Notes under the pieces: model-generated | Told to the model about the DNA's origin: nothing | Seen by the model: the letters and a program-made list of their open reading frames with translations, nothing else | Database searches by the model: none | Assembly (NCBI GenBank): GCA_017431185.1 | Contig: JAFRLP010000068.1 | Coordinates: forward strand, 1 to 12,019 | Length of the DNA stretch: 12,019 nt | From: Victivallales bacterium | GTDB taxonomy: Bacteria > Verrucomicrobiota > Lentisphaeria > Oligosphaerales > Oligosphaeraceae | Direction: 5' to 3' | Part shown: piece by piece, positions 1 to 7,472 of the stretch | How the letters are laid out: every line of letters starts with the position of its first letter | How positions within the stretch are numbered: the stretch's first letter is position 1 | Made by a program: the position numbers and the translations under genes

Positions 1-2198
1 CCGTCCAGCAGCAGTTTTTCGGCCGTGGCGGAAAATTGGCAGGTGGCTCGTGCGCCATCCAACTGGACAGGGCGGAATCGGAATTCGGTGAAGGCGCTCC
101 TGCGTCCGTCGATGGTGGCGATAAGTGCAGGCGGAGCGGTGAACAGCGGCGTGCCCTGGGAGGTGATCTGGGCGGGGAGGAGGGCGTCGCCCAGCCGATG
201 AGACCTGCCCCATACGTTCAGGCTGTCCCCCTCGCGGCGAATGGGCGTGTATGGCCAGACCACCCCCGCGTTTTCACCTGGCTTCTCGACGAGCCAGCGC
301 GGTTGTCCGATATGCTTGTAAGGCTGCTTTGCCGTAAGCAGTTCTCTGCCGCCATTGTCCAGGAAACGGACGGTGATGGTGCAGTCCCCTGGCGGGATGG
401 GGACCAGGTCAAACACGCCTCTGGCTACGGGTTTGCCCTCCAGGCGGAGCGAGACCGCCTTCCCTGACTCGGGGCGCAGTTCGGCGATGGCTGTCGCCGT
501 CTCCGCCAGGCGATAGTGGCTGCTCATGTCCACGGAGCATCGGAGCGTGGCCTGTTCCAGATTGGTTTCGGTGAGGATGTTCACCTCGTCCTTGAACACG
601 AGCGGCAAGTCCTGGCGATGGAAAACCGTGCCGTCCGCCTCCTTGGCGGTCAGTCGCAGGAAGCCGGAGCGGAAACCGGTCAGCGGGTCTTCCCAGACCG
701 TCTCGGCGCTGCCCTGGCCAGGAATGGTCAAGCCGCGGGTCTGCGTGTCAAGCAATGCGCCGCTGGCGTCGAATTTCTCCAGCAGGATGGTGGCCTGGCG
801 CGGTTGGCCTCCGCAATTTCCCGCCGTGAACTTCAGTTCCAGGCTGCGGGCGAAGAGCCGCTCGTAGTCCAGGCTCAGGCGCCCGTAGCAGCCCTGCGTC
901 GTCAGCCGCAAGTCGCCGTAGTGGGCAAAGAACGGCATGGCGGAGGGGGAGACGGAGGAGAACAGGATTTCGGGGAAGACCTTGCGGTCCCGGCATAAGT
1001 TGAATTTCCAGCACGCCCCCTCGGCAAAGCGGGACCCCACCTCTTTCAGGGGAAGGGCGATTTCGCAAATCCACTGCCCCTCGTAGATGCCGTTCTTGAT
1101 TTGCCAGTCGGCATTCCAACTCGCGTCCCCTGTCTTGGAGTCGTAGATGGTGTCGATGGAGTTGAAGATGCCCTGGTAATACCCTTGGGGCATTTCCGGC
1201 GGACGAAGGTGAATCTCGTATGCGTCGTCCGCATACACGGAGCCATCCCGTTTGGTGACCTCGCTGACCAGCGTGGTGGCGTTGGGGATTTTGCCGATGA
1301 AGCAGAAATAGAGTTTCTCGTCGTGATGGCCAATGTAGGCGTCCGTGGAGGGACGGAGCACCAACTGCGGCTTGGAGAGCGTGGTGAAGCAGCCGGCCTG
1401 CGCCGCGCCAGCCCATTCTGGCGCCTCGAAACTGCCGTCCAGTTTGGGCGCACCCGCCAGCGTGGGGACGGTGAGGACGGTCTGGCGAAGCAGGGCGATG
1501 GGCACCTCCGCCGCTCCGCCCCGCTCATTCTCGTATGTGCGCGCCAGTTTCTCCTCCGACAAGGCGGAACCGTAGAACTGCACCAGGTCAAAGGCGGTCT
1601 CGTATCCTCGGTTGGCGGGGCGGAACGGCGGGGCGTTCAGCACAAAATCGCCGAAGGCGGGGAACGTCATCCTCTCGCTGTAACTGGCGCTGGCCACCTG
1701 GACGCCGTTGACGTTGAGGGCCAGCAGGCCGGCCTTGCGGCTCCAGGTGATGGCCAGGCGTGTCCACTCTCCTTTCGGCAGGGAGGCTGCCTGGTGGTTG
1801 GCGTAGCGGTTGTCCTGGCTCTTTTCGCCGGTGACCGCACCCAGCCAGAACGTCAGCCCCAGGCCAGGGTTGGTGTACTTGTAAAGCAGGAGGCGGTGGC
1901 TTTTGTCAGGCGAGAGGCTCTGCACCAGGCTGACGAACTCCTTCGCGCCCATGTCCCAGTTCAGCGGCTTGACCCACAAGGTGAGCGTGCCCTCCGCCGG
2001 CGTGAGTTTTTGCGGGCAGGGGATGGTCGCGGTGGCATCCCCCAGAACCAGGGCCTTGCCCTGCAGACCCGCCTCATAGCGGACTTGTCCCTTGATGGCT
2101 GCCGTGTCCGAAGACCCGTCGAATTTGAAGGTGGCCAGCGGCGAGGTGTCCGCCAAGGCCAGGGCGGCGACGAAAAGTGTGGCGAATGTATTGCGCAT
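1..2198 (-). CDS. Large secreted LamG / CBM9-like carbohydrate-binding protein, 3' end outside window (partial)
   Basis: I translated this frame by hand. It is open from the ATG at 2198 to the left edge (about 732 codons) without a stop, so the protein is longer than shown. Residues 1-16 (MRNTFATLFVAALALA) are a short signal peptide, so the product is exported. Residues about 24-230 look like a LamG/concanavalin-type jelly roll: a Phe-rich first strand, LTLWVKPLNW near 75, and a closing FDLVQFYGSALSEEKL strand. Residues about 258-440 resemble a CBM9/DOMON-like module (YADDAYEIHLRPP, WNADWQIKNG, CEIALPL, WKFNLCRD). Beyond 600, PYTPIRREGDSLNVWGRSH followed by LLPAQITSQG recalls the region before GH123/DUF6067-like glycosidase domains, so a catalytic part may lie outside the window. 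The start lies 1 bp after the pseudopilin stop, with GAGGGG about 10 bp upstream. Likely role: binding or degrading an extracellular glycan. Domain calls are from memory of family patterns; catalytic activity is unproven. Confidence 0.8.
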   Translation of the reverse strand, partial: MRNTFATLFVAALALADTSPLATFKFDGSSDTAAIKGQVRYEAGLQGKALVLGDATATIPCPQKLTPAEGTLTLWVKPLNWDMGAKEFVSLVQSLSPDKSHRLLLYKYTNPGLGLTFWLGAVTGEKSQDNRYANHQAASLPKGEWTRLAITWSRKAGLLALNVNGVQVASASYSERMTFPAFGDFVLNAPPFRPANRGYETAFDLVQFYGSALSEEKLARTYENERGGAAEVPIALLRQTVLTVPTLAGAPKLDGSFEAPEWAGAAQAGCFTTLSKPQLVLRPSTDAYIGHHDEKLYFCFIGKIPNATTLVSEVTKRDGSVYADDAYEIHLRPPEMPQGYYQGIFNSIDTIYDSKTGDASWNADWQIKNGIYEGQWICEIALPLKEVGSRFAEGACWKFNLCRDRKVFPEILFSSVSPSAMPFFAHYGDLRLTTQGCYGRLSLDYERLFARSLELKFTAGNCGGQPRQATILLEKFDASGALLDTQTRGLTIPGQGSAETVWEDPLTGFRSGFLRLTAKEADGTVFHRQDLPLVFKDEVNILTETNLEQATLRCSVDMSSHYRLAETATAIAELRPESGKAVSLRLEGKPVARGVFDLVPIPPGDCTITVRFLDNGGRELLTAKQPYKHIGQPRWLVEKPGENAGVVWPYTPIRREGDSLNVWGRSHRLGDALLPAQITSQGTPLFTAPPALIATIDGRRSAFTEFRFRPVQLDGARATCQFSATAEKLLLD

Positions 2199-2199
2199 G

Positions 2200-2904
2200 T
2201 CAGTAAGTCCCCTCGTTTTTGACCAGTGTTTCCGCCGAAGTCGAACTGTCTATCTGGACGATGGGGCTCCAGTATTTCTTGTTCTTGATTTCAGGGAATT
2301 TGAGCGCCGCCGCATGTCCGTCCACGAAGGCGCAGTTGGTGGTTCTGGAATGGCGGTAACTGATGGTGTGGTAGGCCGTCGGCTTGAGTTCGTAGAACCC
2401 CTGCTTGACATGTCCGTAGTAACCGTTTGTGGTTGCGGTCTTGTATGGGACGTCGCAGAGGACAACGAGGTTGGAGTCGTTATGGAAGGGGACAAGCGAG
2501 GTCAGCCGACAGTAGCCGATGGGGGCTGCCGTGCTCAGGCCGAAGGTCATGTAGTTGAGGCCGATTCCCAGGCTGTTGGAGTTGCCTTGCGCCTCAGGAA
2601 GCCCTGCGTTGCAGCATAGCACGTCTCTGCTCCCAACGTATTTCTCCCTGACCAGGCGCGCATTCCAAGTATAGACGTCATACGCCTTGGGAAAATACTG
2701 GTCCCAGTCCTCCGCATAGAGGTGCAACGCCAGGATGCCCTGCCGAAGATTCGAGGTGCAGCGTATGGCCCTGGCCTTCTCCCGCGCCTTGCTCAACGCC
2801 GGCAAGAGCATCGCCGCAAGTATCGCGATTATGGCTATCACGACTAACAACTCAATGAGTGTGAAGGAATTACAGCGAAATGGAACGGTTTTCTTGTCAC
2901 TCAT
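2200..2904 (-). CDS. Type II secretion/type IV pilin-like pseudopilin with H-X9-DG motif
   Basis: The 234-aa product begins [13 protein letters not shown] and then FTLIELL, followed by a hydrophobic helix (residues 14-36) and the basic segment KAREKAR. This is the class III (prepilin) signal cleaved by prepilin peptidase just before F14; E18 is the conserved Glu+5 of the mature protein. H185-X9-D195-G196 matches the H-X9-DG motif that marks the large prepilin-like families of Lentisphaerota and Planctomycetota. The residue before the cleavage site is Ser rather than the usual Gly. I chose the ATG at 2904 because it overlaps the regulator's stop codon (ATGA) and AGAGGT lies upstream; the frame stays open to 3243, but that part is the regulator's coding sequence in another frame. 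Position between regulator and secreted glycan-binding protein suggests a role at the cell surface for the same substrate. The exact function of such pseudopilins is unknown. Confidence 0.88.
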   Translation of the reverse strand: MSDKKTVPFRCNSFTLIELLVVIAIIAILAAMLLPALSKAREKARAIRCTSNLRQGILALHLYAEDWDQYFPKAYDVYTWNARLVREKYVGSRDVLCCNAGLPEAQGNSNSLGIGLNYMTFGLSTAAPIGYCRLTSLVPFHNDSNLVVLCDVPYKTATTNGYYGHVKQGFYELKPTAYHTISYRHSRTTNCAFVDGHAAALKFPEIKNKKYWSPIVQIDSSTSAETLVKNEGTY

Positions 2905-4058
2905 GGCATGACCTCTTTTATGGATTGATGAACGGAAAAATCGGAAGGCAACACCTTGGGGCTGACGCCGCAGTGGAATGCGGAGGGCAACATCTTGCTG
3001 GCAGGGCGAATCCCCGTCTGGCAGTAACTGCAAAGCATGGCGATGGCCAGACGCCCCGCCTCGCAATAGGGTTCGAGCATGAAGGGGACGGGCGGATAGA
3101 GTCCCGCCAGGGCCGCGCTGGATTGCAGGCCGTAGAGCGGACTGCCGACGCCGTGGAGCAGCAGCAGGTAATTGAGGGCGGGCACCATCTTGCGGTTCAT
3201 GCACCAGACCACCTTGCCGCGGAAGCACTCCAGATTGCCCCAATGCTCTTGCAGGAAAGCGGCCACGTCCTCGTGGCTGTCGGGATACCGTTCCAGGAAC
3301 AGATGCTCCATCGTCATGCCGTGCAGCGTCAACTCCGTCACGGCAAGGCGGAACTCCTCCTCGCAGTCCAGTTTATCCACAGGTTCGCCTGGCCAGTGCG
3401 CCAAGGCGACGGTCTTGCCGGGATGATGCGTCGCAATCACCTGCGCCATTTTACGGATGCCCTCAAGACGCTCGAAACCCACGGTGGGAAACAGTTCGGG
3501 GTACTCCCGTTTGGGGGCCACCACAATCGCCGGCTTGCCCAGTGTGGCATACTGGCGCTTGAGTTCCCCCATCTGGAACCCGCAGAACACCACACCTGAA
3601 TACTCTTTCAAATCCTCCAATTGACGAGCCGCCTGCGCCGGGTCATCCGTGTCCGGACAGTACAGTTGGGTGATGCGCACGCCGGGACGCAATGACGACT
3701 CCTCGAACATTCCCCGCAGTATCTCCATGACGCCGCTCCACGAGGAAACCCCCAGGCCCGCTGGGCTCATCGATGCGTCTGGCGTGGCAAACACCAACGA
3801 CAGCACCGGGTGACGCTGAGCCACATCCTGCCTGACAAACGTGCCGTACACGGGAATCCGCTCCACATACCGCTCCGACTGGAGCATCGCCAGCACCTGT
3901 ATCATCGACGAACGGCCTATCCCGTACTGACGGCACAGTTCACGGTCCCCCGCCAGACGCTGCCCAGGCGCGTACTGTCCCGACTCTATCTCCGAGACCA
4001 TGCGGCTATATGTCCGGTCGATGATGGAACGGCTTGTCTGGGAATAACTTCGTTGCAT
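2901..4058 (-). CDS. GntR-family winged-helix regulator with LacI-type sugar-binding domain
   Basis: The 385-aa protein has an N-terminal GntR winged helix-turn-helix (residues about 12-78: [39 protein letters not shown], then the wing [13 protein letters not shown]). From about residue 88 it has a periplasmic-binding-protein-like effector domain (LSLVFATP..., [34 protein letters not shown]). This architecture is that of AraR-like regulators that respond to sugars. It is the first gene of a three-gene operon and its stop overlaps the pseudopilin start by 4 bp, so the genes are translationally coupled. The start is set by AAAGGAG about 10 bp upstream of the ATG at 4058. A promoter and a palindromic operator lie just upstream, so it probably regulates its own operon. 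The ligand cannot be told from sequence; it is probably a sugar released by the substrate of the secreted protein at 1-2198. Confidence 0.9.
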   Translation of the reverse strand: MQRSYSQTSRSIIDRTYSRMVSEIESGQYAPGQRLAGDRELCRQYGIGRSSMIQVLAMLQSERYVERIPVYGTFVRQDVAQRHPVLSLVFATPDASMSPAGLGVSSWSGVMEILRGMFEESSLRPGVRITQLYCPDTDDPAQAARQLEDLKEYSGVVFCGFQMGELKRQYATLGKPAIVVAPKREYPELFPTVGFERLEGIRKMAQVIATHHPGKTVALAHWPGEPVDKLDCEEEFRLAVTELTLHGMTMEHLFLERYPDSHEDVAAFLQEHWGNLECFRGKVVWCMNRKMVPALNYLLLLHGVGSPLYGLQSSAALAGLYPPVPFMLEPYCEAGRLAIAMLCSYCQTGIRPASKMLPSAFHCGVSPKVLPSDFSVHQSIKEVMP

Positions 4059-4084
4059 CGCTCAAAACTCCTTTGGGCGGTTTG

Positions 4085-4102
4085 GTGTGGTTTAAACCAT
4101 AC
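4085..4102. promoter_or_regulatory. Palindromic operator before the gntR-like operon
   Basis: The core TGGTTTAAACCA (4088-4099) is a perfect 12-bp palindrome. It extends to 18 bp (4085-4102) with a single mismatched pair. It lies directly downstream of the predicted -10 box and upstream of the RBS, where a bound repressor would block initiation or early elongation. A dimeric GntR/LacI-type regulator is encoded next to it, so autoregulation is the simplest reading. Binding itself is inference. Confidence 0.6.
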
Positions 4103-4103
4103 T

Positions 4104-4131
4104 AATATAGCACCCCTATTCCACTATGCAA
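4104..4131 (-). promoter_or_regulatory. Sigma70-type promoter of the gntR-pseudopilin-LamG operon
   Basis: On the minus strand a -35 box TTGCAT (4126-4131) is followed by a 16-bp spacer and the -10 box TATATT (4104-4109), preceded by TG at the extended -10 position. The same 10-mer GTGCTATATT recurs in the promoter of the gene at 8084, which supports both calls. Confidence 0.55.
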
Positions 4132-4210
4132 ACCCGATTTGCTAAAAAATCAGACTGGGGAAGGCAATGCCTAGGCGATGCAGCGTCTGATACCGGCCAG
4201 ATGCCGTATT

Positions 4211-4285
4211 GGCCGCGCGGAGCGCGCCCCGCCAGCCAGATTCAGGCGCGGGCGTCGGGTTTGGCAGACCGCGCTCCGCGCGGTC
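4211..4285. repeat. GC-rich paired hairpins (REP-like) after the MmgE/PrpD gene
   Basis: CCGCGCGGAGCGCG (4213-4226) and its exact reverse complement (4270-4283) form a 14-bp inverted repeat with a 43-bp spacer. Each arm can also fold on itself; the right one is GACCGCGC-TCC-GCGCGGTC (4267-4285), an 8-bp stem with a 3-nt loop. There is no T-run after it on either strand, so a classical intrinsic terminator is not clear. It lies 27 bp past the stop of the minus-strand gene at 4312 and may still end or stabilise that transcript, or be a dispersed REP-like element. The rest of the gap 4132-4311 shows nothing else I can name. Confidence 0.55.
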
Positions 4286-4311
4286 AACCCGCCGCCGAGG
4301 GATTTCGGCTC

Positions 4312-5643
4312 CTAAAGCACAGAAAGCAATTGGGCGACATCCATCTTGCCGTCAAGCAGATTGCGGCAGGAAGCAAGAAGCGTGCCGTCACAGCCCGCAT
4401 ATTGCAAAAGGGAGGTGATTTTCTCGGACAGTTCGTCGTGTCCCATGGGATTCTCGGGGTCGCCTTTCGCATATTCAACGCTGCCGGAGAAAACACTGCC
4501 GTCTTTCCCTTCGAGGACAACAGTCGCGTATCTGGCGTCAGACGGAAGCGATGGCGGCAGGGGAGCCTCCTCCACACTGACTTTCGCCGCCAGCCTCAGG
4601 ATGTCCCCGCGCCTGACCGCATCCTCGCTGAACGCCTGCATCCCTGCATAGCCAAGGATCATCGCCGCCGCGACACTGTACGGAATGCTCTGCTTGGCTG
4701 CGGAGACACCGGCGATTTCGGTGTGGTCGTGGCCTTTTATCGCCAGCCTGTAGGTCTTCACGCGAATGCCTGATATGTCATCTGGCGGAATCTTTCCCCG
4801 CACGGAAAGCGCGGCCTCTATCGCGGAATGGCAGTGCCGGCAGGCCGCGTATGGTTTCACGTAGGTGCGCTCCAGTTCAAAATAGTCGGCGGGGGCCGTC
4901 AGTTTCCTCAAGTCATACTCGTCTGTGAACAACTTCAGGAACCCCCGTGCGCCACCCAGAATGTCATCCGGGGCAGCCAGTTCAGTGAATCCCATGTAGG
5001 CGGCAGCCAGCCCGTCCATTGCCGCACGTCCCAGATTGTACGGCTTCAGCCGCGAACCCTGCGCCTGCATTTCCAGCATTCCCGCGGCGCTGCCCAGCGC
5101 GGCGGAGAGGACGGTTTTCATACGGCGGACCTCCATCCGCAACGCAAAGGCGACAGCCACGGCGCTTCCGACGGTGCCGCATGTCCCGGCTGCATGAAAG
5201 CCTTTTTTCTTATGGCCTGGCTGGATGGTGATGGCCAGACGGCACGCCGCCTCGCATCCCATGATTAATCCCGCCAGAAATTCCGCCGTGCCAATCGAAT
5301 GCTCTGACGCCGCCGAAATCAAGGCGGTTATGATGCACGAGCCAAGGTGAAGCATGGCAAAACGCTGGCCGTCGTCAAGTTCCAGGCAGTGCGCATTGTA
5401 GCCATTGACAAGGCATGCGGTCGGTGCGTCTGCCCGCATGCCATATCCGACGACGGGGGCATTGCCCCGCCCGGATGTTCTGGAAAGAAACTCCCGCCAT
5501 GCGTCTTTCGAGCAATGCGCGCCAGCCTCCGTCACCGCAATGTAGTCGGCAAGGGAGGCCATCGCCCTGGAGATGACCTGCGGCCTTATCTCGGCGCTTT
5601 TCCCGAAAAGGTACTCGATGAAACTGTCAGTGCCGTTGTCCAT
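4312..5643 (-). CDS. MmgE/PrpD-family dehydratase/decarboxylase/isomerase
   Basis: The 443-aa length matches the MmgE/PrpD family (2-methylcitrate dehydratase, cis-aconitate decarboxylase, iminodisuccinate epimerase), whose members act on small carboxylic or hydroxy-acids in the cytoplasm. Family landmarks are present: NGYNAHCLELDD (H85, D90, D91), LHLGS (H99), GFHAAGTCGTVGSA (H150) and the lysine of GSRLKPYNLGRAAMDGLAA (K200). These correspond to the His/Asp/Lys set at the active site of cis-aconitate decarboxylase. The C-terminal part (from about 260: YVKPYAACRHCHSAIEAAL) is the usual second domain. It starts 15 bp after the 2-hydroxyacid dehydrogenase and must share its mRNA. No strong RBS is visible before the ATG at 5643, so translation may depend on coupling. 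The specific substrate cannot be assigned; it is not safely prpD. Confidence 0.88.
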   Translation of the reverse strand: MDNGTDSFIEYLFGKSAEIRPQVISRAMASLADYIAVTEAGAHCSKDAWREFLSRTSGRGNAPVVGYGMRADAPTACLVNGYNAHCLELDDGQRFAMLHLGSCIITALISAASEHSIGTAEFLAGLIMGCEAACRLAITIQPGHKKKGFHAAGTCGTVGSAVAVAFALRMEVRRMKTVLSAALGSAAGMLEMQAQGSRLKPYNLGRAAMDGLAAAYMGFTELAAPDDILGGARGFLKLFTDEYDLRKLTAPADYFELERTYVKPYAACRHCHSAIEAALSVRGKIPPDDISGIRVKTYRLAIKGHDHTEIAGVSAAKQSIPYSVAAAMILGYAGMQAFSEDAVRRGDILRLAAKVSVEEAPLPPSLPSDARYATVVLEGKDGSVFSGSVEYAKGDPENPMGHDELSEKITSLLQYAGCDGTLLASCRNLLDGKMDVAQLLSVL

Positions 5644-5658
5644 GCTGTGTCAACTGCT

Positions 5659-6633
5659 TCAATGGAGGTCGTATCTGCAATGCTCTATCTCCGACAGTTT
5701 GCCCTGGTCGAAAAGCGCGATGTTCCGCATCGCCTCCGCCATCATGTTTCTGAAGGAGTCCGACGTGACGCCCGCCACGTGCGGAGTGAGAATGACATTG
5801 GGCAGTGACTTCAGCGGATAGTCGGCGGGAATCGGCTCGCTCTCGTGGACGTCAAGCCCCGCGAAGGAGAGTGCGCCGTCCGCAAGCGCCGCATGGAGCG
5901 CCTTGGCGTCAACCAGGCCGCCCCGTGCCGTGTTGACCAGAATCGCGCCATGCTTCATTTTCGCGATGGTCTCCGCGTTGACCATCCCCTTGTTGGAGTC
6001 CGTGAGCGGGCAGTGCAGGGAGATGATGTCCGACTCGGCTAGCAACTCGGGCAATTCCCTGTATTCGACGGCCAGCTCCTGCTCCTTCCCGCCATCAAGC
6101 CTGAACGGGTCATAGTAGATGATGCGCGCGCCAAAGCCGCGGAGCATGCCCACAACCTTCCGTGCAATGTTGCCTATGCCGACCAGACCGACGGTCTTGC
6201 CGTGCAGTTCAGAGGTCAGAACCCCCTGCTCCTGCTTCTTCCAGATGCCCGCGACGGTGTTCCGATGGAGGATGGGCAGACGCCTGAGGCACGCCAGCAT
6301 CAGAAGCAGAGCGTGTTCAGCGACGCTTTGGGAGTTGATTCCCTGATTCACATACAACGGTATCCCATGCCTGCGCAGAGCCTCCAGATCCAGGGAGTCA
6401 AGCCCGACTCCGGAACGCTGAATCATCCTCAATTTCCTGGCCTGGCAAAGAACGCCCTCGTCAACGCGGACACGTCCGCCAGCCAGGAGGTAATCGGCGT
6501 CGGCCACTGAATTGGCGAGACACTCCCCCGTGGCCTCCGCCAGCATCTCGATGCAGAAATCCTGCGAAACCACACCCTTGACAATCTCAAGCGGAAGCCC
6601 CGTGTAGCGATTGGTCAAAAGAATCTTCTTCAT
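5659..6633 (-). CDS. D-isomer-specific 2-hydroxyacid dehydrogenase (PGDH-like)
   Basis: The 324-aa protein has the full D-2-hydroxyacid dehydrogenase layout. The substrate-binding N-terminus carries RSGVGLDSLDLEAL (73-86). The NAD-binding Rossmann fold carries LVGIGNIARKVVGMLRGFGA (150-169, Gly152/Gly154). The catalytic Arg237 lies in VNTARGGLVD, Glu266 in DVHESEP and His285 in LTPHVAG. It oxidises a 2-hydroxy acid or reduces a 2-keto acid with NAD(P)H; 3-phosphoglycerate dehydrogenase is the nearest known type, but it lacks the ACT-type regulatory tail of serA, so a catabolic role is as likely. The start at 6633 is chosen for AAAGGTG a few bases upstream; the frame also has an ATG at 6684 with no RBS. 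It leads a two-gene operon with the MmgE/PrpD enzyme, suggesting that one enzyme feeds the other. Confidence 0.92.
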   Translation of the reverse strand: MKKILLTNRYTGLPLEIVKGVVSQDFCIEMLAEATGECLANSVADADYLLAGGRVRVDEGVLCQARKLRMIQRSGVGLDSLDLEALRRHGIPLYVNQGINSQSVAEHALLLMLACLRRLPILHRNTVAGIWKKQEQGVLTSELHGKTVGLVGIGNIARKVVGMLRGFGARIIYYDPFRLDGGKEQELAVEYRELPELLAESDIISLHCPLTDSNKGMVNAETIAKMKHGAILVNTARGGLVDAKALHAALADGALSFAGLDVHESEPIPADYPLKSLPNVILTPHVAGVTSDSFRNMMAEAMRNIALFDQGKLSEIEHCRYDLH

Positions 6634-6673
6634 TTCATCACCTTTTTTGGCTTGTTTTGGAATGCCTTCCTTG

Positions 6674-7045
6674 TCAATGGACATCCATGTTCATTCCTGT
6701 GCAATGCGGGATTCCAAGGCAAGGCCAGGTTGACGACAACGCTGTGGGCAGGCTGTCCGTCATTTTCAGCAAGGCCGACAAGGAGACCCCGCTCCGCAAC
6801 GTCCCCTTTCGGTCAAAGAACTTGTCCAGCAGACGCTTCGGTTCCAGCGGGACCTTGGCGGGCTGCTGCAACGTCACGCACCCGTCCGATTCGTACTCGT
6901 CCGTGGTTTTCCACGAGTGTTGTTTTTTGAAGTCATCCTTGCCCCCCTGTCCCAGACGGCCACGGCTCAAAGTCCCACTCTTTCGTTTCATCATCCAATG
7001 CCTATGTTCAGCAAAGTCCGCTTTTGTTTGCATGAAACTATTCAC
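6674..7045 (-). CDS. Doubtful small ORF upstream of the dehydrogenase
   Basis: The frame runs from a GTG at 7045 (AGGTGA upstream) to a stop at 6674, 123 aa. The product is basic, has no signal peptide or membrane segment and matches no family I recognise; its middle (KRLLDKFFDRKGTLRSG) looks protein-like, and its codons favour G/C at the third position as in the neighbours. It ends 40 bp before the dehydrogenase start. It may be a real small protein, a remnant, or part of a dispersed non-coding repeat; I cannot decide. Confidence 0.3.
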   Translation of the reverse strand: MNSFMQTKADFAEHRHWMMKRKSGTLSRGRLGQGGKDDFKKQHSWKTTDEYESDGCVTLQQPAKVPLEPKRLLDKFFDRKGTLRSGVSLSALLKMTDSLPTALSSTWPCLGIPHCTGMNMDVH

Positions 7046-7131
7046 TCCCTCACCTGTTTTGCCGTGCGTAGCCTCGGATTTGCCACAAGGGCATGACGTG
7101 CCAGGCGTGAGACCTCAACCTGCCCGCGAGG

Positions 7132-7197
7132 CATTTAGGCCCCGCGGATTGAAGTGGCCTGGGGTTCTGAATAGACACGTTTGCATTTGCCTAAATG
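7132..7197. repeat. Inverted repeat CATTTAGGC / GCCTAAATG
   Basis: CATTTAGGC (7132-7140) and its exact reverse complement (7189-7197) are 48 bp apart in the region upstream of the small ORF at 7045. The right arm overlaps a GTTTGCA box (7179-7185 region). It could be a looped operator pair or an RNA stem; no function can be assigned. Confidence 0.45.
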
Positions 7198-7284
7198 TAA
7201 TCGCCGCAGTCTTTTTTGCAAACAACGCAAAGACCTTTTTTGCCAATTGACGCCTTGGTTCGGCAGGAAAATCCCGCCCTTGCA

Positions 7285-7344
7285 GGGCGCGTGGCGGCGG
7301 CGTCCCCGCCGCCGGGGCGCGTGGCGGCGGCGTCCCCGCCGCCG
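7285..7344. repeat. Perfect tandem duplication of a 30-bp GC-rich hairpin unit
   Basis: Copies 7285-7314 and 7315-7344 are identical. Each unit begins GGGCGCGTGGCGGCGG and contains GGCGGCGG-CGTCC-CCGCCGCC, an 8-bp stem with a 5-nt loop. It does not lie at the end of a gene with a T-run, so it is not a plain terminator. It resembles REP/short-repeat elements that are scattered in high-GC genomes. Confidence 0.85.
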
Positions 7345-7354
7345 TCACCCAAAA

Positions 7355-7472
7355 AAAGGCATTGTCCCATCATTGACAAGAACAGCCTTGTTTCCAGGTG
7401 ACCGAGGTGGACTTGCAAGCCTCAACGCATTCCCGGAAAAAATCTGCCTTGCATTGACAAAACAATGCCTTT
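7355..7472. repeat. 11-bp inverted repeat AAAGGCATTGT / ACAATGCCTTT
   Basis: AAAGGCATTGT (7355-7365) and its exact reverse complement (7462-7472) enclose 96 bp. Inside and beside the arms, CATTGACAA occurs twice (7371-7379 and 7452-7460), each holding a TTGACA -35-like hexamer. The right position next to the tandem repeat suggests a small non-autonomous element or a paired regulatory site, but there is no target duplication I can define. Confidence 0.4.

Noticed and set aside
1101..2222. Plus-strand frame of 373 codons
   Set aside because: It is antisense to the LamG protein gene, which has a signal peptide, domain motifs and operon spacing. The plus-strand product matches nothing and has no RBS.
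2905..3243. Longer N-terminus for the pseudopilin
   Set aside because: The extra 113 residues are the regulator's coding DNA in another frame; the prepilin signal must be near the N-terminus and the RBS supports 2904.
2880..3599. Plus-strand frame of 239 codons
   Set aside because: It lies opposite the regulator gene, whose wHTH and effector domains are clear.
4126..4773. Plus-strand frame of 215 codons
   Set aside because: It begins in the gntR promoter region and runs antisense through the MmgE/PrpD gene. No RBS or family match.
7285..7376. CRISPR-like array
   Set aside because: The 30-bp units are directly adjacent with no spacers, and there are only two.
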